A stretch of DNA of 37,960 bases from Bacteroidia bacterium (GCA_025054525.1 JANWZJ010000012.1:1-37960), one strand, 5' to 3'; positions 10,016-20,073 are shown, counted from the stretch's first letter. The notes: a model not told the origin generated them from the letters alone. Translations and numbers: made by a program.

Positions 10016-11416
10016 ATGGACTCGCTGAATGTACTTTTTTCGGTGTATCACAAGGAGTCTGTCTTGCCGTTAGCTCGGCGCTTCCACGAAACAGGTGCTC
10101 TGCTCTGGGCGACAGCAGGCACAGCGCACTTCCTGCGGGCTCAGGGGCTGCCTGCCCACTCCATAGAAGAACTCACAGGCTTTAGCGACCTCTTAGGCGG
10201 GCGCGTGAAAACGCTCCACCCGAGCATATTCGCAGGAATTTTAGCTCGTCCAGAAGATGAGCTGCCAATTAATCAGCCGCGCTGGCAGGCTGTAGTGGTA
10301 GAACTTTATCCCTTCCAACGAGAAGCCCCCCAGTGGGTAGAACTCATAGACATAGGAGGGGTAAGCCTCTTACGAGCCGCTGCCAAAAACTACGCAGCAG
10401 TTTGGGCTATCCCAGGACCTGATTACTACGAAGCGGCTCTGGAGGACATAGAGAAGTACTGCGGCGTCCCTCCCGTAGAAGTGCGCTTTCAATATGCCGC
10501 CCATACCTTCGCTTTCTGTGCCGCTTACGATTCTCGCATAGCTCAAGGATTTCTTCAAAAGCCTTTATCAGCTTGGTCCTTGCGTTATGGGGAAAATCCT
10601 CATCAAAAAGCTTTCTTCTTAGGAGAAATGCCCCAGCTTCACAGCACGCACAAAGAGCTCTCCTACAATAATCTCTTAGATTTGCATGTGGGTTGGCGGA
10701 TAGTCAGAGACTGGGCTAAGCCTGCTTGCGTTATCCTCAAGCACACGCAACCTTGTGGTGCGGCTTATGCGGATACGCCCGAGCAGGCTTACCAGTGGGC
10801 GCATGAAGCAGACCCAGAAGCCGCCTATGGAGGGGTAGTAGTGTGCAACTTCTCCATAGAGGTGTCATGGCTGGAGCGCACTAAAGGACACTTTATAGAT
10901 GTGCTGTATGCGCCAGCTTTTTCTGGGGAAGCGATAGCTTGGTTGCGCCGTTACAAGCCGGCTACCCTTTCTGTGCAGGGGCAAGGTTTTCGGGAGATGC
11001 CCTGGGAGGTGCGCAGCGCATGCGGTGGGCTTCTCTGGCAGGAAAGCCATTCCTCCGAAGAACCCGACATGCAACTTCGCTGGGCAGAACGCCTACTGCG
11101 CAGCTTGTATTCTAATGCAATTGTGATTCTGGAGGAGGGACGGTTGATAGCGGCTGCGAGCGGACAGACTTCCCGCATAGAGGCGGTGCGACTAGCGATT
11201 GCCCGGGCCCAGAAGCGGGGTTTCCAGCCTCAAACCGCACTCTTAGCCAGTGATGGATTTTTTCCCTTCCGAGATAGCCTGGAACTGACTCACGCAGTGG
11301 GGATTAGTCGGGTTGCTGTCCCACCCGGGGGCAAACGGCAAAATGAGCTTGAAGAATTCGCCCGTACCCACGATATTTGCATGACTTATTTCATGCATCG
11401 CCATTTCCGTCACTGA
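10016..11416 (+). CDS. purH: Bifunctional AICAR formyltransferase/IMP cyclohydrolase
   Basis: GGRVKTLHPSIFAGIL, LRYGENPHQKAFF, SDGFFPFRDSLELTHAVGISRVAVPPGG, C-terminal HRHFRH. Confidence 0.93.
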   Translation: MDSLNVLFSVYHKESVLPLARRFHETGALLWATAGTAHFLRAQGLPAHSIEELTGFSDLLGGRVKTLHPSIFAGILARPEDELPINQPRWQAVVVELYPFQREAPQWVELIDIGGVSLLRAAAKNYAAVWAIPGPDYYEAALEDIEKYCGVPPVEVRFQYAAHTFAFCAAYDSRIAQGFLQKPLSAWSLRYGENPHQKAFFLGEMPQLHSTHKELSYNNLLDLHVGWRIVRDWAKPACVILKHTQPCGAAYADTPEQAYQWAHEADPEAAYGGVVVCNFSIEVSWLERTKGHFIDVLYAPAFSGEAIAWLRRYKPATLSVQGQGFREMPWEVRSACGGLLWQESHSSEEPDMQLRWAERLLRSLYSNAIVILEEGRLIAAASGQTSRIEAVRLAIARAQKRGFQPQTALLASDGFFPFRDSLELTHAVGISRVAVPPGGKRQNELEEFARTHDICMTYFMHRHFRH

Positions 11417-11418
11417 AT

Positions 11419-12444
11419 ATGTTTGGGCTGCTATTGAGACAGGATATAGCTATAGACTTGGGCACGGCAAATACCGTTATCATGGTAGATGGGGAGGTAG
11501 TGGTGGATGAGCCTTCTATTGTAGCGATTGACCAGACGAAAAACAAAGTCATCACCGTAGGGCAAGAAGCCCTATACATGCATGAGAAAGCCCACAAGAA
11601 TATCCGCACTGTGCGTCCGCTACGGGGTGGGGTAATTGCGGACTTCGCTATGGCAGAAGCGATGATTCGGGGCTTTTTAGCTAGGATTCCAGGCTCCCGC
11701 CGCTTGCTCAAACCCAATCTACGACTCATGGTCTGCATTCCCAGCGGCATTACTGAGGTAGAAGAGCGTGCGGTGCGCGACTCAGCCGAGAGAGCAGGCG
11801 CACGGGAAGTGTATTTGATTCACGAACCGATGGCGGCTGCCTTGGGTATGGAGTTAGATGTAGAAGCCCCCGAGGGCAATATGATTATAGACATCGGCGG
11901 AGGCACTACCGAAATTGCCGTTATCACATTAGGGGGCATCGTATGTGATCGCAGCATTCGTACTGCAGGTGATGATCTAAATGCCGATATTGTAGAATAC
12001 ATTCGCCGTCAGCATAATCTCCAGATTGGGGAGCGTACCGCTGAACGCATCAAAATAGATATTGGCGCTGCGATGACCGAAATCCCCAAGCCCCCTCCCA
12101 ATCAAGCTGTTCGGGGCAAAGACATCATGACCGGAACGCCCCGAACCCTCTCTATTTCCTACAAAGAGATTGTGAATGCCCTGGATAAATCCATCGTCAA
12201 AATCTTAGAAGCGGTCATGCAGACCTTAGGGAATACTCCCCCCGAAATCGCCGCTGACTTAGTGGAGCGGGGAATTCATATGGCGGGGGGAGGCTCGCTA
12301 TTGAGAGGATTAGACCAGCGCATATCCCAACAGACCCATTTGCCAGTTCGCATCGCTGATGAGCCCTTGCGTGCGATCGCTAAGGGCACAAGCTATGCCT
12401 TACAGAATCTGCACCGCTTCCAGTTTCTTCTGGTGAAGAGCTAA
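11419..12444 (+). CDS. mreB: Rod shape-determining protein MreB; start moved from the ORF track to MFGLLLRQDIAIDLGTANT
   Basis: DLGTANTVIMVDGEVVVDEPSIVAID, IDIGGGTTEIAVI, MAGGGSLLRGLD. Confidence 0.96.
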   Translation: MFGLLLRQDIAIDLGTANTVIMVDGEVVVDEPSIVAIDQTKNKVITVGQEALYMHEKAHKNIRTVRPLRGGVIADFAMAEAMIRGFLARIPGSRRLLKPNLRLMVCIPSGITEVEERAVRDSAERAGAREVYLIHEPMAAALGMELDVEAPEGNMIIDIGGGTTEIAVITLGGIVCDRSIRTAGDDLNADIVEYIRRQHNLQIGERTAERIKIDIGAAMTEIPKPPPNQAVRGKDIMTGTPRTLSISYKEIVNALDKSIVKILEAVMQTLGNTPPEIAADLVERGIHMAGGGSLLRGLDQRISQQTHLPVRIADEPLRAIAKGTSYALQNLHRFQFLLVKS

Positions 12445-12447
12445 GTC

Positions 12448-13245
12448 GTGGGACTACCCCTTTGGCTACGGCTATTAGCCCGTCCCCCTGTCCTTTGGCT
12501 TTTCCTACAAAGCGCCGCTCTATACTTCTTCTTCACCTATAATCCCACTCCTGCTCATCGGTTAGAACGCTGGCTTCTGGGGCTGAGTGCCTCTATACAT
12601 GAAATTTTCTATGGATTAGCCCGGCCTTGGCTCGCACTGAGCGAAGTAGAGCGCCTACGAAAAATGAATGAAGAACTCCTAAATGCTTTAGCTACTATTC
12701 CTTTTCCTTCTCCACCCCTGAGTTATCCTTTGGCAGCCTGGGGGGATTTTACAGCTATGCAGAAGTACCGCTTCATCGCAGCAGAAGTCGTCTACCAGAC
12801 AATTCACCATCGCGCCAACTACGCCATCCTAAACAAAGGCGGGCAAGATGGAGTATATCCCGGGCTAAGTGTAGTGGGGCACCGCGGCATAGTGGGAGTT
12901 ATTGCAGAGACTACCGCTACTTATAGTGTAATGTATAGCGTGCTTCATCGGGATGTGCATGTAGCGGTAACACTGCCTCGGCATCAAGCAGTCGGTTTCA
13001 CTACCTGGAGCACCCCCACGCTAAATGAACTCCATGTAGAGTATATTCCTCTCTACATTAGTGTGGAAGTAGGGGAAGAAGTTTGGACCTCATCCAATAG
13101 TCTCATATTTCCCGGGCGTATCCGTGTGGGGGTGGTAGAAAGAATAGAAAGTGATTTTACCCAAGGCTTTCATGAGGTCATAGTGCGCACTTATGAAGAT
13201 TGGCAACGATTGGGGACTGTATTTATTCTCTGCCCCGCTTCATGA
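12448..13245 (+). CDS. mreC: Rod shape-determining protein MreC (GTG start)
   Basis: Follows mreB; N-terminal TM; NYAILNKGGQDGVYPGLSVVGHRGIVGVIAET motif. Confidence 0.92.
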   Translation: MGLPLWLRLLARPPVLWLFLQSAALYFFFTYNPTPAHRLERWLLGLSASIHEIFYGLARPWLALSEVERLRKMNEELLNALATIPFPSPPLSYPLAAWGDFTAMQKYRFIAAEVVYQTIHHRANYAILNKGGQDGVYPGLSVVGHRGIVGVIAETTATYSVMYSVLHRDVHVAVTLPRHQAVGFTTWSTPTLNELHVEYIPLYISVEVGEEVWTSSNSLIFPGRIRVGVVERIESDFTQGFHEVIVRTYEDWQRLGTVFILCPAS

Positions 13246-13748
13246 GAGAAGGAACAGCATTTCTGAACATAGGTTTTCTTACGCTGGTTTTTCAGTTAGG
13301 GTTAGCGAGGCATATCAGTGTGCATAGCTATGCAGTGCCGATGCCCTATGTGATGTACTGGTTGTATTTGCCTCTGAGTTGGAATCCTTACTGGGGGTTG
13401 GTAGCAGCGAGCGTATTTGGGGTGATTTTGGACATACTTTTTCCGCCTTACGGGCTTCAGAGCTTTTGTGGGCTGTGGGTCTGGGGGCTGCGGCGGTTTT
13501 GGCTGCGTGCCCTCCATCCTACTCTCCCCGAAAAAGCCGAAGCTACCCTCTTCCAACGATTCAGTAGTGGGGACTTTTTTGCTTATGGGTTCCCACTTAC
13601 TTTATGGCACCACTTATGGTATATTTCCTTAGTGGAATGGAGCCTGGGCTTCCATACCCTGCTGCGCATAGGACTAAGTAGCCTTTACAGCTTTTTCTGG
13701 GAATGGGTTATATTTGAACTGCTGCTACATAGGTATCATGCGCGATAG
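13242..13748 (+). CDS. mreD: Rod shape-determining protein MreD-like; start at ATGA overlap with mreC
   Basis: Small polytopic protein between mreC and the PBP gene; LPLSWNPYWGLVAASVFGVILDILFPPYGLQ. Confidence 0.8.
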   Translation: MREGTAFLNIGFLTLVFQLGLARHISVHSYAVPMPYVMYWLYLPLSWNPYWGLVAASVFGVILDILFPPYGLQSFCGLWVWGLRRFWLRALHPTLPEKAEATLFQRFSSGDFFAYGFPLTLWHHLWYISLVEWSLGFHTLLRIGLSSLYSFFWEWVIFELLLHRYHAR

Positions 13749-15558
13749 GGCGGTCCAGCGTACGGGAAAGTTCTGGTGGTGGGTCATCGGTGGCACGGTC
13801 GCGGTATTTGTCCTGAGGTTGGCTCAGCTCCAGCTTTTTTCGCCAGAGAGTCGCCGTCAAGCCCAAATGAATACCATTCGCCGTAAAGAAGTGCTACCCC
13901 CCCGAGGCACGCTCCGAGACCGAAAAGAGCGCTTGTGGGTCTCTAATACCCCCCTCTTCAATATCTTCATCACGCCCAAGGATGTTTCTCGCTTGGATAC
14001 CCCTCTCATGGCACAGTTTCTGAATGTTTCTCCTGCGCTGCTCCAGCAGCGGGTAGAAGCGGCTAATCAGTTTAGCCGCACGAAGCCGAGCTTACTGCTG
14101 CGCTATGTATCTCTACCTCGGTATGCCAGTCTCATGGAGCAGAAGTGGCGACAAACAGGACTGTCAGGACAGCTTGTACATACTCGGCAATATCTTTATC
14201 CTATCGCGGCGCATGTGCTGGGATACCTCAGCGAAGTAACTCCTCGCGAGATTGCTGAGTCCCAAGGCGCATACACGGCGGGAAACTTGATTGGGCGGGC
14301 TGGCATTGAACGGCAGTATGAGAGGCTCTTAGCAGGACGCAAAGGCTACCGGTTCGTCGTAGTGGATGCTATGGGCAGGGAACTATACCCTTATGAGGGC
14401 GGCATACACGATATTCCGCCAGTACGGGGCATGGATTTAGTCTTGAGTATAGATGTAGAGCTGCAGCAGTTTGCCGAAAGCCTCCTCCAAGGCAAAATAG
14501 GTGCAATCATAGCCATAGAGCCAGCCACAGGGGAGGTCCTGTGCAGTGCAAGTTCGCCCTCCTATGATCCGAATCTCCTTTCGGGAGAAGATGTAGGTAC
14601 CCACTGGAACCTACTCCAACGCGCCCCGCGATATCCCCTATATAATCGTGCTATCCAAGCGATGTATCCTCCGGGTTCTCTCTTCAAACTTGCCAATGCC
14701 TTGATAGCTCTTCAAGAAAGTACGCTCGTACCTGCTATGACTTATCCTTGTGCGATGGGCTACATCCGCAACGGCGGAAAGCCTGCCTGTCATGCCCACC
14801 CCTCTCCCTTGGAATTAGTAAGTGCCATCCAGCATTCCTGCAACGCATATTTCGCTTCGGTATTTAGTAACTTTCTGCATCATCCCTTTTATGGCAAGGT
14901 AGAAGTTGCTTATGAACGGTGGCGAGATTACATGCTTTACTTAGGAATAGGGCGCAGATTAGGGGCTGATATTCCAGGTGAAAAGCCAGGCTTTTTACCT
15001 ACACGGGCTTACTATGATAGACTCTATGGCAAAAGTCGCTGGAACTCACTCACTATCATCAGTAATAGCATAGGGCAAGGAGAGATTCTCATGACGCCAC
15101 TGCAAATGGCTAATCTAATGTGCATTATTGCGAATAGGGGATATTATGTACAGCCTCATTTTTTGCGGTATGTGTATGGGCAGCCTCATCGGCGGGTGAG
15201 TTATTTTGATACGATACGCGTGCCGATAGATTCGGTATATTTTGAGGTTGTGATAGAGGGCATGGCGAAAGCCGTAGAAGCTGGAACAGGCTATTCCGCT
15301 CATGTACCGGGCTTAGAAATCTGCGGTAAAACGGGCACTGCCCAAAATCCTCATGGAGCAGACCATTCTATTTTTGCGGGTTTTGCGCCGAAGCATCGTC
15401 CTCGTATAGCCGTTGCGGTTGTCGTAGAGAACGGAGGGTGGGGCGCCACATGGGCAGCGCCCATCGCCAGCCTCATCATAGAGAAATATCTCACAGGCAC
15501 TACCACTCGCCCCCATCTGGTGGAGTATATCAAGAAAACCTCGCTTATTCCGCAATAG
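13738..15558 (+). CDS. mrdA: Penicillin-binding protein 2 (class B PBP)
   Basis: RKEVLPPRGTLRDRKERLW, PPGSLFKL (SxxK-type context), HSCNAYFASVF, CGKTGTAQNPHG (KTGT). Confidence 0.94.
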   Translation: MRDRAVQRTGKFWWWVIGGTVAVFVLRLAQLQLFSPESRRQAQMNTIRRKEVLPPRGTLRDRKERLWVSNTPLFNIFITPKDVSRLDTPLMAQFLNVSPALLQQRVEAANQFSRTKPSLLLRYVSLPRYASLMEQKWRQTGLSGQLVHTRQYLYPIAAHVLGYLSEVTPREIAESQGAYTAGNLIGRAGIERQYERLLAGRKGYRFVVVDAMGRELYPYEGGIHDIPPVRGMDLVLSIDVELQQFAESLLQGKIGAIIAIEPATGEVLCSASSPSYDPNLLSGEDVGTHWNLLQRAPRYPLYNRAIQAMYPPGSLFKLANALIALQESTLVPAMTYPCAMGYIRNGGKPACHAHPSPLELVSAIQHSCNAYFASVFSNFLHHPFYGKVEVAYERWRDYMLYLGIGRRLGADIPGEKPGFLPTRAYYDRLYGKSRWNSLTIISNSIGQGEILMTPLQMANLMCIIANRGYYVQPHFLRYVYGQPHRRVSYFDTIRVPIDSVYFEVVIEGMAKAVEAGTGYSAHVPGLEICGKTGTAQNPHGADHSIFAGFAPKHRPRIAVAVVVENGGWGATWAAPIASLIIEKYLTGTTTRPHLVEYIKKTSLIPQ

Positions 15559-15559
15559 C

Positions 15560-16858
15560 ATGCATACGCGTCCGCTTCGTTTGCACATTACTACCTTGGG
15601 CTGTAGTAAGAACATATATGACTCGGAGCGACTCGCTGCGGCTCTATCCGATGCTTATAGACTTACGCACTCACAAGAGCTGCGTCCTGCAGATGTGGTC
15701 ATCCTGAATACTTGTGGGTTCATAGACCGAGCTAAGAAAGAGTCCGTAGAAGCCATTCTACGCTATGCAGAAGCCCGCCGCAAAGGAAAAATTCAACGCT
15801 TCTATGTAGTAGGTTGCTTGGTGGGGCGGGACCGAGCCACGCTGGAAGCCGAACTCCCCGAAGTAGATGGATTTTATACACAAGCTGAGTGGGATAAACT
15901 CATAGAAGAACTGCAGGGTGACCTACGGCGCTATCTCCTGGGCGAACGCAAACGCATAGGATATCCTCATCATGCTTATCTTAAGGTTTCGGAGGGCTGC
16001 GACCGTAAATGCAGTTTCTGTGCCATACCGCTCATGCGAGGCAAGCATCGTTCCCGTCCGATAGAAAGCATCCTCCACGAGGCCCAACATCTCATTCAAG
16101 AAGGCGTGAAAGAAATCAGTCTGATTGCACAAGACCTTACTTATTATGGAATAGACCTATACGGAAAACGGCGCCTAGCCGATTTGCTGGAGAAACTCGC
16201 TGCTCTACCAGGAATAGGTTGGATTCGTCTGCATTATGCGTATCCGGCGGGTTTTCCAGAGGAGATTCTTTCGGTTATGCGGGATGCCCCCCCTATATGT
16301 AAATACTTAGACATGCCTTTGCAGCATATATCGGATGATATTCTGCGGCGTATGCGGCGCGGGCTCACGAGAGCGCGTACCGAAGCCCTTTTGGAGAAAA
16401 TCCGTACGACTATTCCCGGCATCGTATTGCGCTCTACTTTCATCGTGGGCTTCCCCGGAGAAACTGACAAAGACTTTCAAGAACTTTTGGATTTCTTAGC
16501 GATTTATCGGATAGAGCGAGTAGGGGTGTTCTTATATTCGCATGAAGAAGGGACGGCTGCCTATGCTTACTCCGATGATGTGCCCCTTCGTGTGAAAAAG
16601 CAGCGTTATCATCAGCTCATGACCCTCCAGCAGAAGCATTCGTTAGAATGGAATCGGCAGTGGCTTCAGCAGACGGTGCCTATCTTAGTAGATGAACGGC
16701 GAGACTCAGTTGCGATTGGGCGTACGCCTTACGATGCGATAGAGGTAGATAATGCAGTTCATGTGCATGATCCCGAAGGCAAGCTCATACCTGGGGAGTT
16801 TGCGCAGGTGCGGGTGGTGGATGCTACTGAGTACGACCTTTGGGCGCAGCCCCTTTGA
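15560..16858 (+). CDS. rimO: Ribosomal protein S12 methylthiotransferase RimO
   Basis: ITTLGCSKNIYDSE, VSEGCDRKCSFCAIPLMRGKHRSRP radical SAM CxxxCxxC, C-terminal TRAM-like region. Confidence 0.94.
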   Translation: MHTRPLRLHITTLGCSKNIYDSERLAAALSDAYRLTHSQELRPADVVILNTCGFIDRAKKESVEAILRYAEARRKGKIQRFYVVGCLVGRDRATLEAELPEVDGFYTQAEWDKLIEELQGDLRRYLLGERKRIGYPHHAYLKVSEGCDRKCSFCAIPLMRGKHRSRPIESILHEAQHLIQEGVKEISLIAQDLTYYGIDLYGKRRLADLLEKLAALPGIGWIRLHYAYPAGFPEEILSVMRDAPPICKYLDMPLQHISDDILRRMRRGLTRARTEALLEKIRTTIPGIVLRSTFIVGFPGETDKDFQELLDFLAIYRIERVGVFLYSHEEGTAAYAYSDDVPLRVKKQRYHQLMTLQQKHSLEWNRQWLQQTVPILVDERRDSVAIGRTPYDAIEVDNAVHVHDPEGKLIPGEFAQVRVVDATEYDLWAQPL

Positions 16859-17498
16859 GGTACGCGTCCTTCCTGCCGCCCAAGAAGCCCTAATCTGGCT
16901 CTTCTTCCACCCCAGCGAATACATTCAGCGTGAGCACAGTTGTAGCGCTTCCTACGAGATAGAACTTATCATACGAGATAGTTTGCGCATTTATTACCGG
17001 TTTGTTCGGGATGTTTATGTAGAGAGTAGTGGCGAAGAGGTGCCGCTTACGATGAATACGCTGAGTTGGCGCGTACCCCTGCGCTCCGCAGGCCTCAAGT
17101 GGGAGGTTCTACTCTGGGACAAAGAGCGGCATCAATCCTCTTGGAAAGAAGGATTTTTCTCAGCTGCGCTCCCGCCTGTCTATAGTGTATTCCTACAGGG
17201 GAAAGGATATAGCTTGGAAGACTTCACGCGGGAGCAGGTGATTGGATATGTGCTGCCAAAGGGCGCTTATTGGGCAGAAGTAGCGTTGTATCGTGGGGAA
17301 CAGACGCTACCCGAACTAATACGCTATCTATCCATAGAAGAGCGTCGCTTCATCTTACAGGCTACGGGAACTTGGGATACGCTACGGTTATCCTGGCGCC
17401 CAGAAGAGTTCCCAGCCGGACGGTATTTAGTAGGCATATTCTTCTATCAAGGGGGACGGCTCTGTCTGGAATGGCTTCACCCCATTCTCCGCAAGTAA
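16821..17498 (+). CDS. Hypothetical protein, start uncertain and overlapping the rimO 3' end
   Basis: Frame open past the rimO stop; first plausible Met is MLLSTTFGRSPFEVRVLPAAQEA; no family confidently recognised. Confidence 0.55.
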   Translation: MLLSTTFGRSPFEVRVLPAAQEALIWLFFHPSEYIQREHSCSASYEIELIIRDSLRIYYRFVRDVYVESSGEEVPLTMNTLSWRVPLRSAGLKWEVLLWDKERHQSSWKEGFFSAALPPVYSVFLQGKGYSLEDFTREQVIGYVLPKGAYWAEVALYRGEQTLPELIRYLSIEERRFILQATGTWDTLRLSWRPEEFPAGRYLVGIFFYQGGRLCLEWLHPILRK

Positions 17499-17959
17499 AA
17501 GGCAAACTGAACGCCTCTCCCAGAGAAAGCTTGCCACTCGCCCTCCCAGGCGAATCCGATAATTTCTGCAGTAGAGAGTTCTAAGGTCTCTCCTTTCCAG
17601 CGGCTTGCTAAATAACTCCACAGGGGATTATGACCTATTAGAGCTACTGCTTGAATCTCAGAGGGGAGAGACCTGAGAGCCTCCAGAATAGCGTCATCTC
17701 GCTCGCGGTAGAAATCCATGATTCCCTTTACAGCCTCATGAGGTAGGGAGCACACTTGAGCCAGCAAATGGGCAGTATGCCACGCGCGTATAGCGGGGCT
17801 GGAGAGGATGTAGTCTGGCCGATGCCCTTCGCGTAGAAGCTGTTGCCCTTGCTGTAGAACATCGCGTATGCCTCTCTCGCTCAAAGGGCGATTGAAGTCA
17901 GAGACGCCACCTTCAGACCAGTCCGACTTCCCATGCCGCATGAGTATAATGTATCTCAT
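17477..17959 (-). CDS. sixA: SixA-like phosphohistidine phosphatase, histidine phosphatase superfamily
   Basis: IILMRHGKSDW (RHG motif), LSSPAIRAWHTAHLLA, VALIGHNP. Confidence 0.88.
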   Translation of the reverse strand: MRYIILMRHGKSDWSEGGVSDFNRPLSERGIRDVLQQGQQLLREGHRPDYILSSPAIRAWHTAHLLAQVCSLPHEAVKGIMDFYRERDDAILEALRSLPSEIQAVALIGHNPLWSYLASRWKGETLELSTAEIIGFAWEGEWQAFSGRGVQFAFYLRRMG

Positions 17960-19098
17960 AAACGGAGAATGCGAAAAAAGAGGATTTCGCCGGATTCTGT
18001 CTCCACACCTAAGATAAAGCTTCCTTGAGGTATTTCATGCAGGGATAGACTGGAGGCGCCTACTTGTTCAAGTAGGCAGCGGCCTGTCCAGTCGTAGAGC
18101 AGGATTCGGTGGGGGGTAACTCCTTCTATGTGATAAGCATGCGAATGTAGAACGAGACGAGGAGCAGGACGGGAGGGTTGAGCGACAAAGAGCAGGTTTG
18201 CGCACTGGGTTGATGTTGCAGGGCCTCCCCGTTGCTGGTGATTTGTAGAGCTGATTAGTGATGCTCCCCTTCCCGTCAAAAAGGTGCGCATTCGCAGTAT
18301 CTGGAGTGGAGTAAAGTGAGTCATGCAGCTATCATCCGCATAACCCATGAAGTTATAGACGGGGTCTGGTTGGTCGGTGGGGGTTTCTGTGCAGGTATTG
18401 GGGGGTACGGAAGGGCAATCATAAGCGGCATCCCGCTGAGGAGGGGTATCACAGATTTGGTCTCCCTCTATGGCGCATGTAGCAGGTGTAGTGCCGCGAC
18501 ACCCCCCTTCAAAAGGGTGCAGCAAACTAAAAACATGTCCCACTTCATGGACAGCCGTGCGTCCTTTATGATAGGGATATTGGGTGCCAGGGCCCTCCCC
18601 CACTACATAACTCACTAATACCACCCCCGGTAGGCTTTCGGGATCATCCAGAGAGCGTGCATATCCAATCACCTGCATAGGCATAGAATGTACTATCCAT
18701 ATATTGAGAAAGCTGTCTGGCGGCCAATAGCGCGATTTCTTCAAGGTATCTTCTTCTACTGTCCAGTCATGATTACCTAAGGGCGAGAGCATCCAAGTAA
18801 CCCCACAAGTAGCCACACCTCCCGGGCCATAACGGGGTAGATAAAACTGGATTCGGCTCGCTGCATAGTCTCGGTTGAGAATCTCTATCTGACGCACCAG
18901 CCGAGAATAGGGTATTATCTTAGCAGAGTCAGGGACTATCACATGAAAAACAACGGGGACCCAGAGAGTTTCTTGGGTCAGTTCATAGCGGTGGAAGGGA
19001 GGATGGGATAGATGGAGAAACTGCTTATCGGCGGGGCAATATCGCTGGGCTTGCAGCCATCCCCAAAAAGTGCTGAGCACTATCCATCTCAGAGCCAT
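17956..19098 (-). CDS. M43-family (pappalysin/cytophagalysin-like) zinc metalloprotease with T9SS C-terminal sorting domain
   Basis: HEVGHVFSLLH (HExxHxxxxxH), GDQICDTPPQ, Met-turn-like NFMGYADDSCMTHFTPLQILRM; tail RILLYDWTGRCLLEQ...SLHEIPQGSFILGVETESGEILFFRILRL resembles Por secretion tail; signal peptide from MALRWIVLSTFWGWLQAQ. Confidence 0.87.
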   Translation of the reverse strand: MALRWIVLSTFWGWLQAQRYCPADKQFLHLSHPPFHRYELTQETLWVPVVFHVIVPDSAKIIPYSRLVRQIEILNRDYAASRIQFYLPRYGPGGVATCGVTWMLSPLGNHDWTVEEDTLKKSRYWPPDSFLNIWIVHSMPMQVIGYARSLDDPESLPGVVLVSYVVGEGPGTQYPYHKGRTAVHEVGHVFSLLHPFEGGCRGTTPATCAIEGDQICDTPPQRDAAYDCPSVPPNTCTETPTDQPDPVYNFMGYADDSCMTHFTPLQILRMRTFLTGRGASLISSTNHQQRGGPATSTQCANLLFVAQPSRPAPRLVLHSHAYHIEGVTPHRILLYDWTGRCLLEQVGASSLSLHEIPQGSFILGVETESGEILFFRILRL

Positions 19099-20054
19099 TT
19101 CTTTATCTTGAAGTACCAGAGGGTGAGAATAGAAGAGGCAATAATCATCGCCCACGCCAGCGGGTAGCCGTAAGACCATTCTAACTCAGGCATGTCTTTG
19201 AAGTTCATACCATAAATGCTCGCTATGAGGGTAGGTGGCGCAAATACCACAGTAATCACGGCAAAGATACGAATGATGCGATTTTGCTCTAAGTTTAGCA
19301 GGTTCAAGATGGTATTTTGTATGGATTCAAGGCGCTGAAAGCTGAAGCTAATGTGTTCTATCAAGGAAGAGATATCCTTGAGCAAGATGCGGACTATTTC
19401 TCGGGATTTTTCGCCGAGTTTGCCGGAGCGTATGATGAGGGAGAGTACCCTTTGTACATCAAAGAGAGCCTCTCGCAGAAGTATCAAAAACTCTTGTAGT
19501 CTCTGAAGCTGTAGGACTATATCTTGTCTTTCCTCTAAGTTTGCCTCGTGGAGCTGGGAGGAGATTCTATTGATGTACTGGGAAATAAGCTCTATGTTAT
19601 CGGCATCGGCGTCTACGATCTGAGCGAAGATAGCGAGCATAAGCTGAATGGGGGACTCGGTAAGTTCGGGGTCGGAGCGCAGTCGCCGAATGAACTCCTG
19701 AAAAATACGGCTCTCTGAGTTACGAAGGGTAAAAACCTTATCTTGTAGCCAGACGAGAGCGATGTTTTGTTCTACGAGTTCTATGGTTTGGTGGTTGAGG
19801 CGGACCTCCATGAGGCGCAGGCTAATCCGAATCTGCTCATCATCTTCGTGGTAGCGAGAGCTCGTTTCTATTTCGGCGCCTTCTTTACGAGTGGGGAACT
19901 TGAAGCCGTAGTAGTTTTCAATTACCTTGAGCCATTCGGGTGGAAGTTCGCATGCATCCACCCACAAGTAAGGAGAAAGATCAAAGGGAGAAAAGGTTTC
20001 TTGAGAGAGCCACCGGGCTTGGCGATAGGGGCTGAACCGGTAGGCGCGTAACAT
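19089..20054 (-). CDS. corA: CorA-family Mg2+/divalent cation transporter
   Basis: IASIYGMNFKDMPELEWSYGYPLAWAMIIASSILTLWYFKIKKWL (GMN signature, two C-terminal TMs). Confidence 0.92.
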   Translation of the reverse strand: MLRAYRFSPYRQARWLSQETFSPFDLSPYLWVDACELPPEWLKVIENYYGFKFPTRKEGAEIETSSRYHEDDEQIRISLRLMEVRLNHQTIELVEQNIALVWLQDKVFTLRNSESRIFQEFIRRLRSDPELTESPIQLMLAIFAQIVDADADNIELISQYINRISSQLHEANLEERQDIVLQLQRLQEFLILLREALFDVQRVLSLIIRSGKLGEKSREIVRILLKDISSLIEHISFSFQRLESIQNTILNLLNLEQNRIIRIFAVITVVFAPPTLIASIYGMNFKDMPELEWSYGYPLAWAMIIASSILTLWYFKIKKWL

Positions 20055-20058
20055 AGGG

Positions 20059-20066
20059 CAAATTTA
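20059..20066 (-). promoter_or_regulatory. -7 box TAAATTTG, 4 nt before corA ATG
   Basis: Reverse strand TAAATTTG-ccct-ATG, in the short coaE-corA gap. Confidence 0.65.
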
Positions 20067-20073
20067 CACCTAT

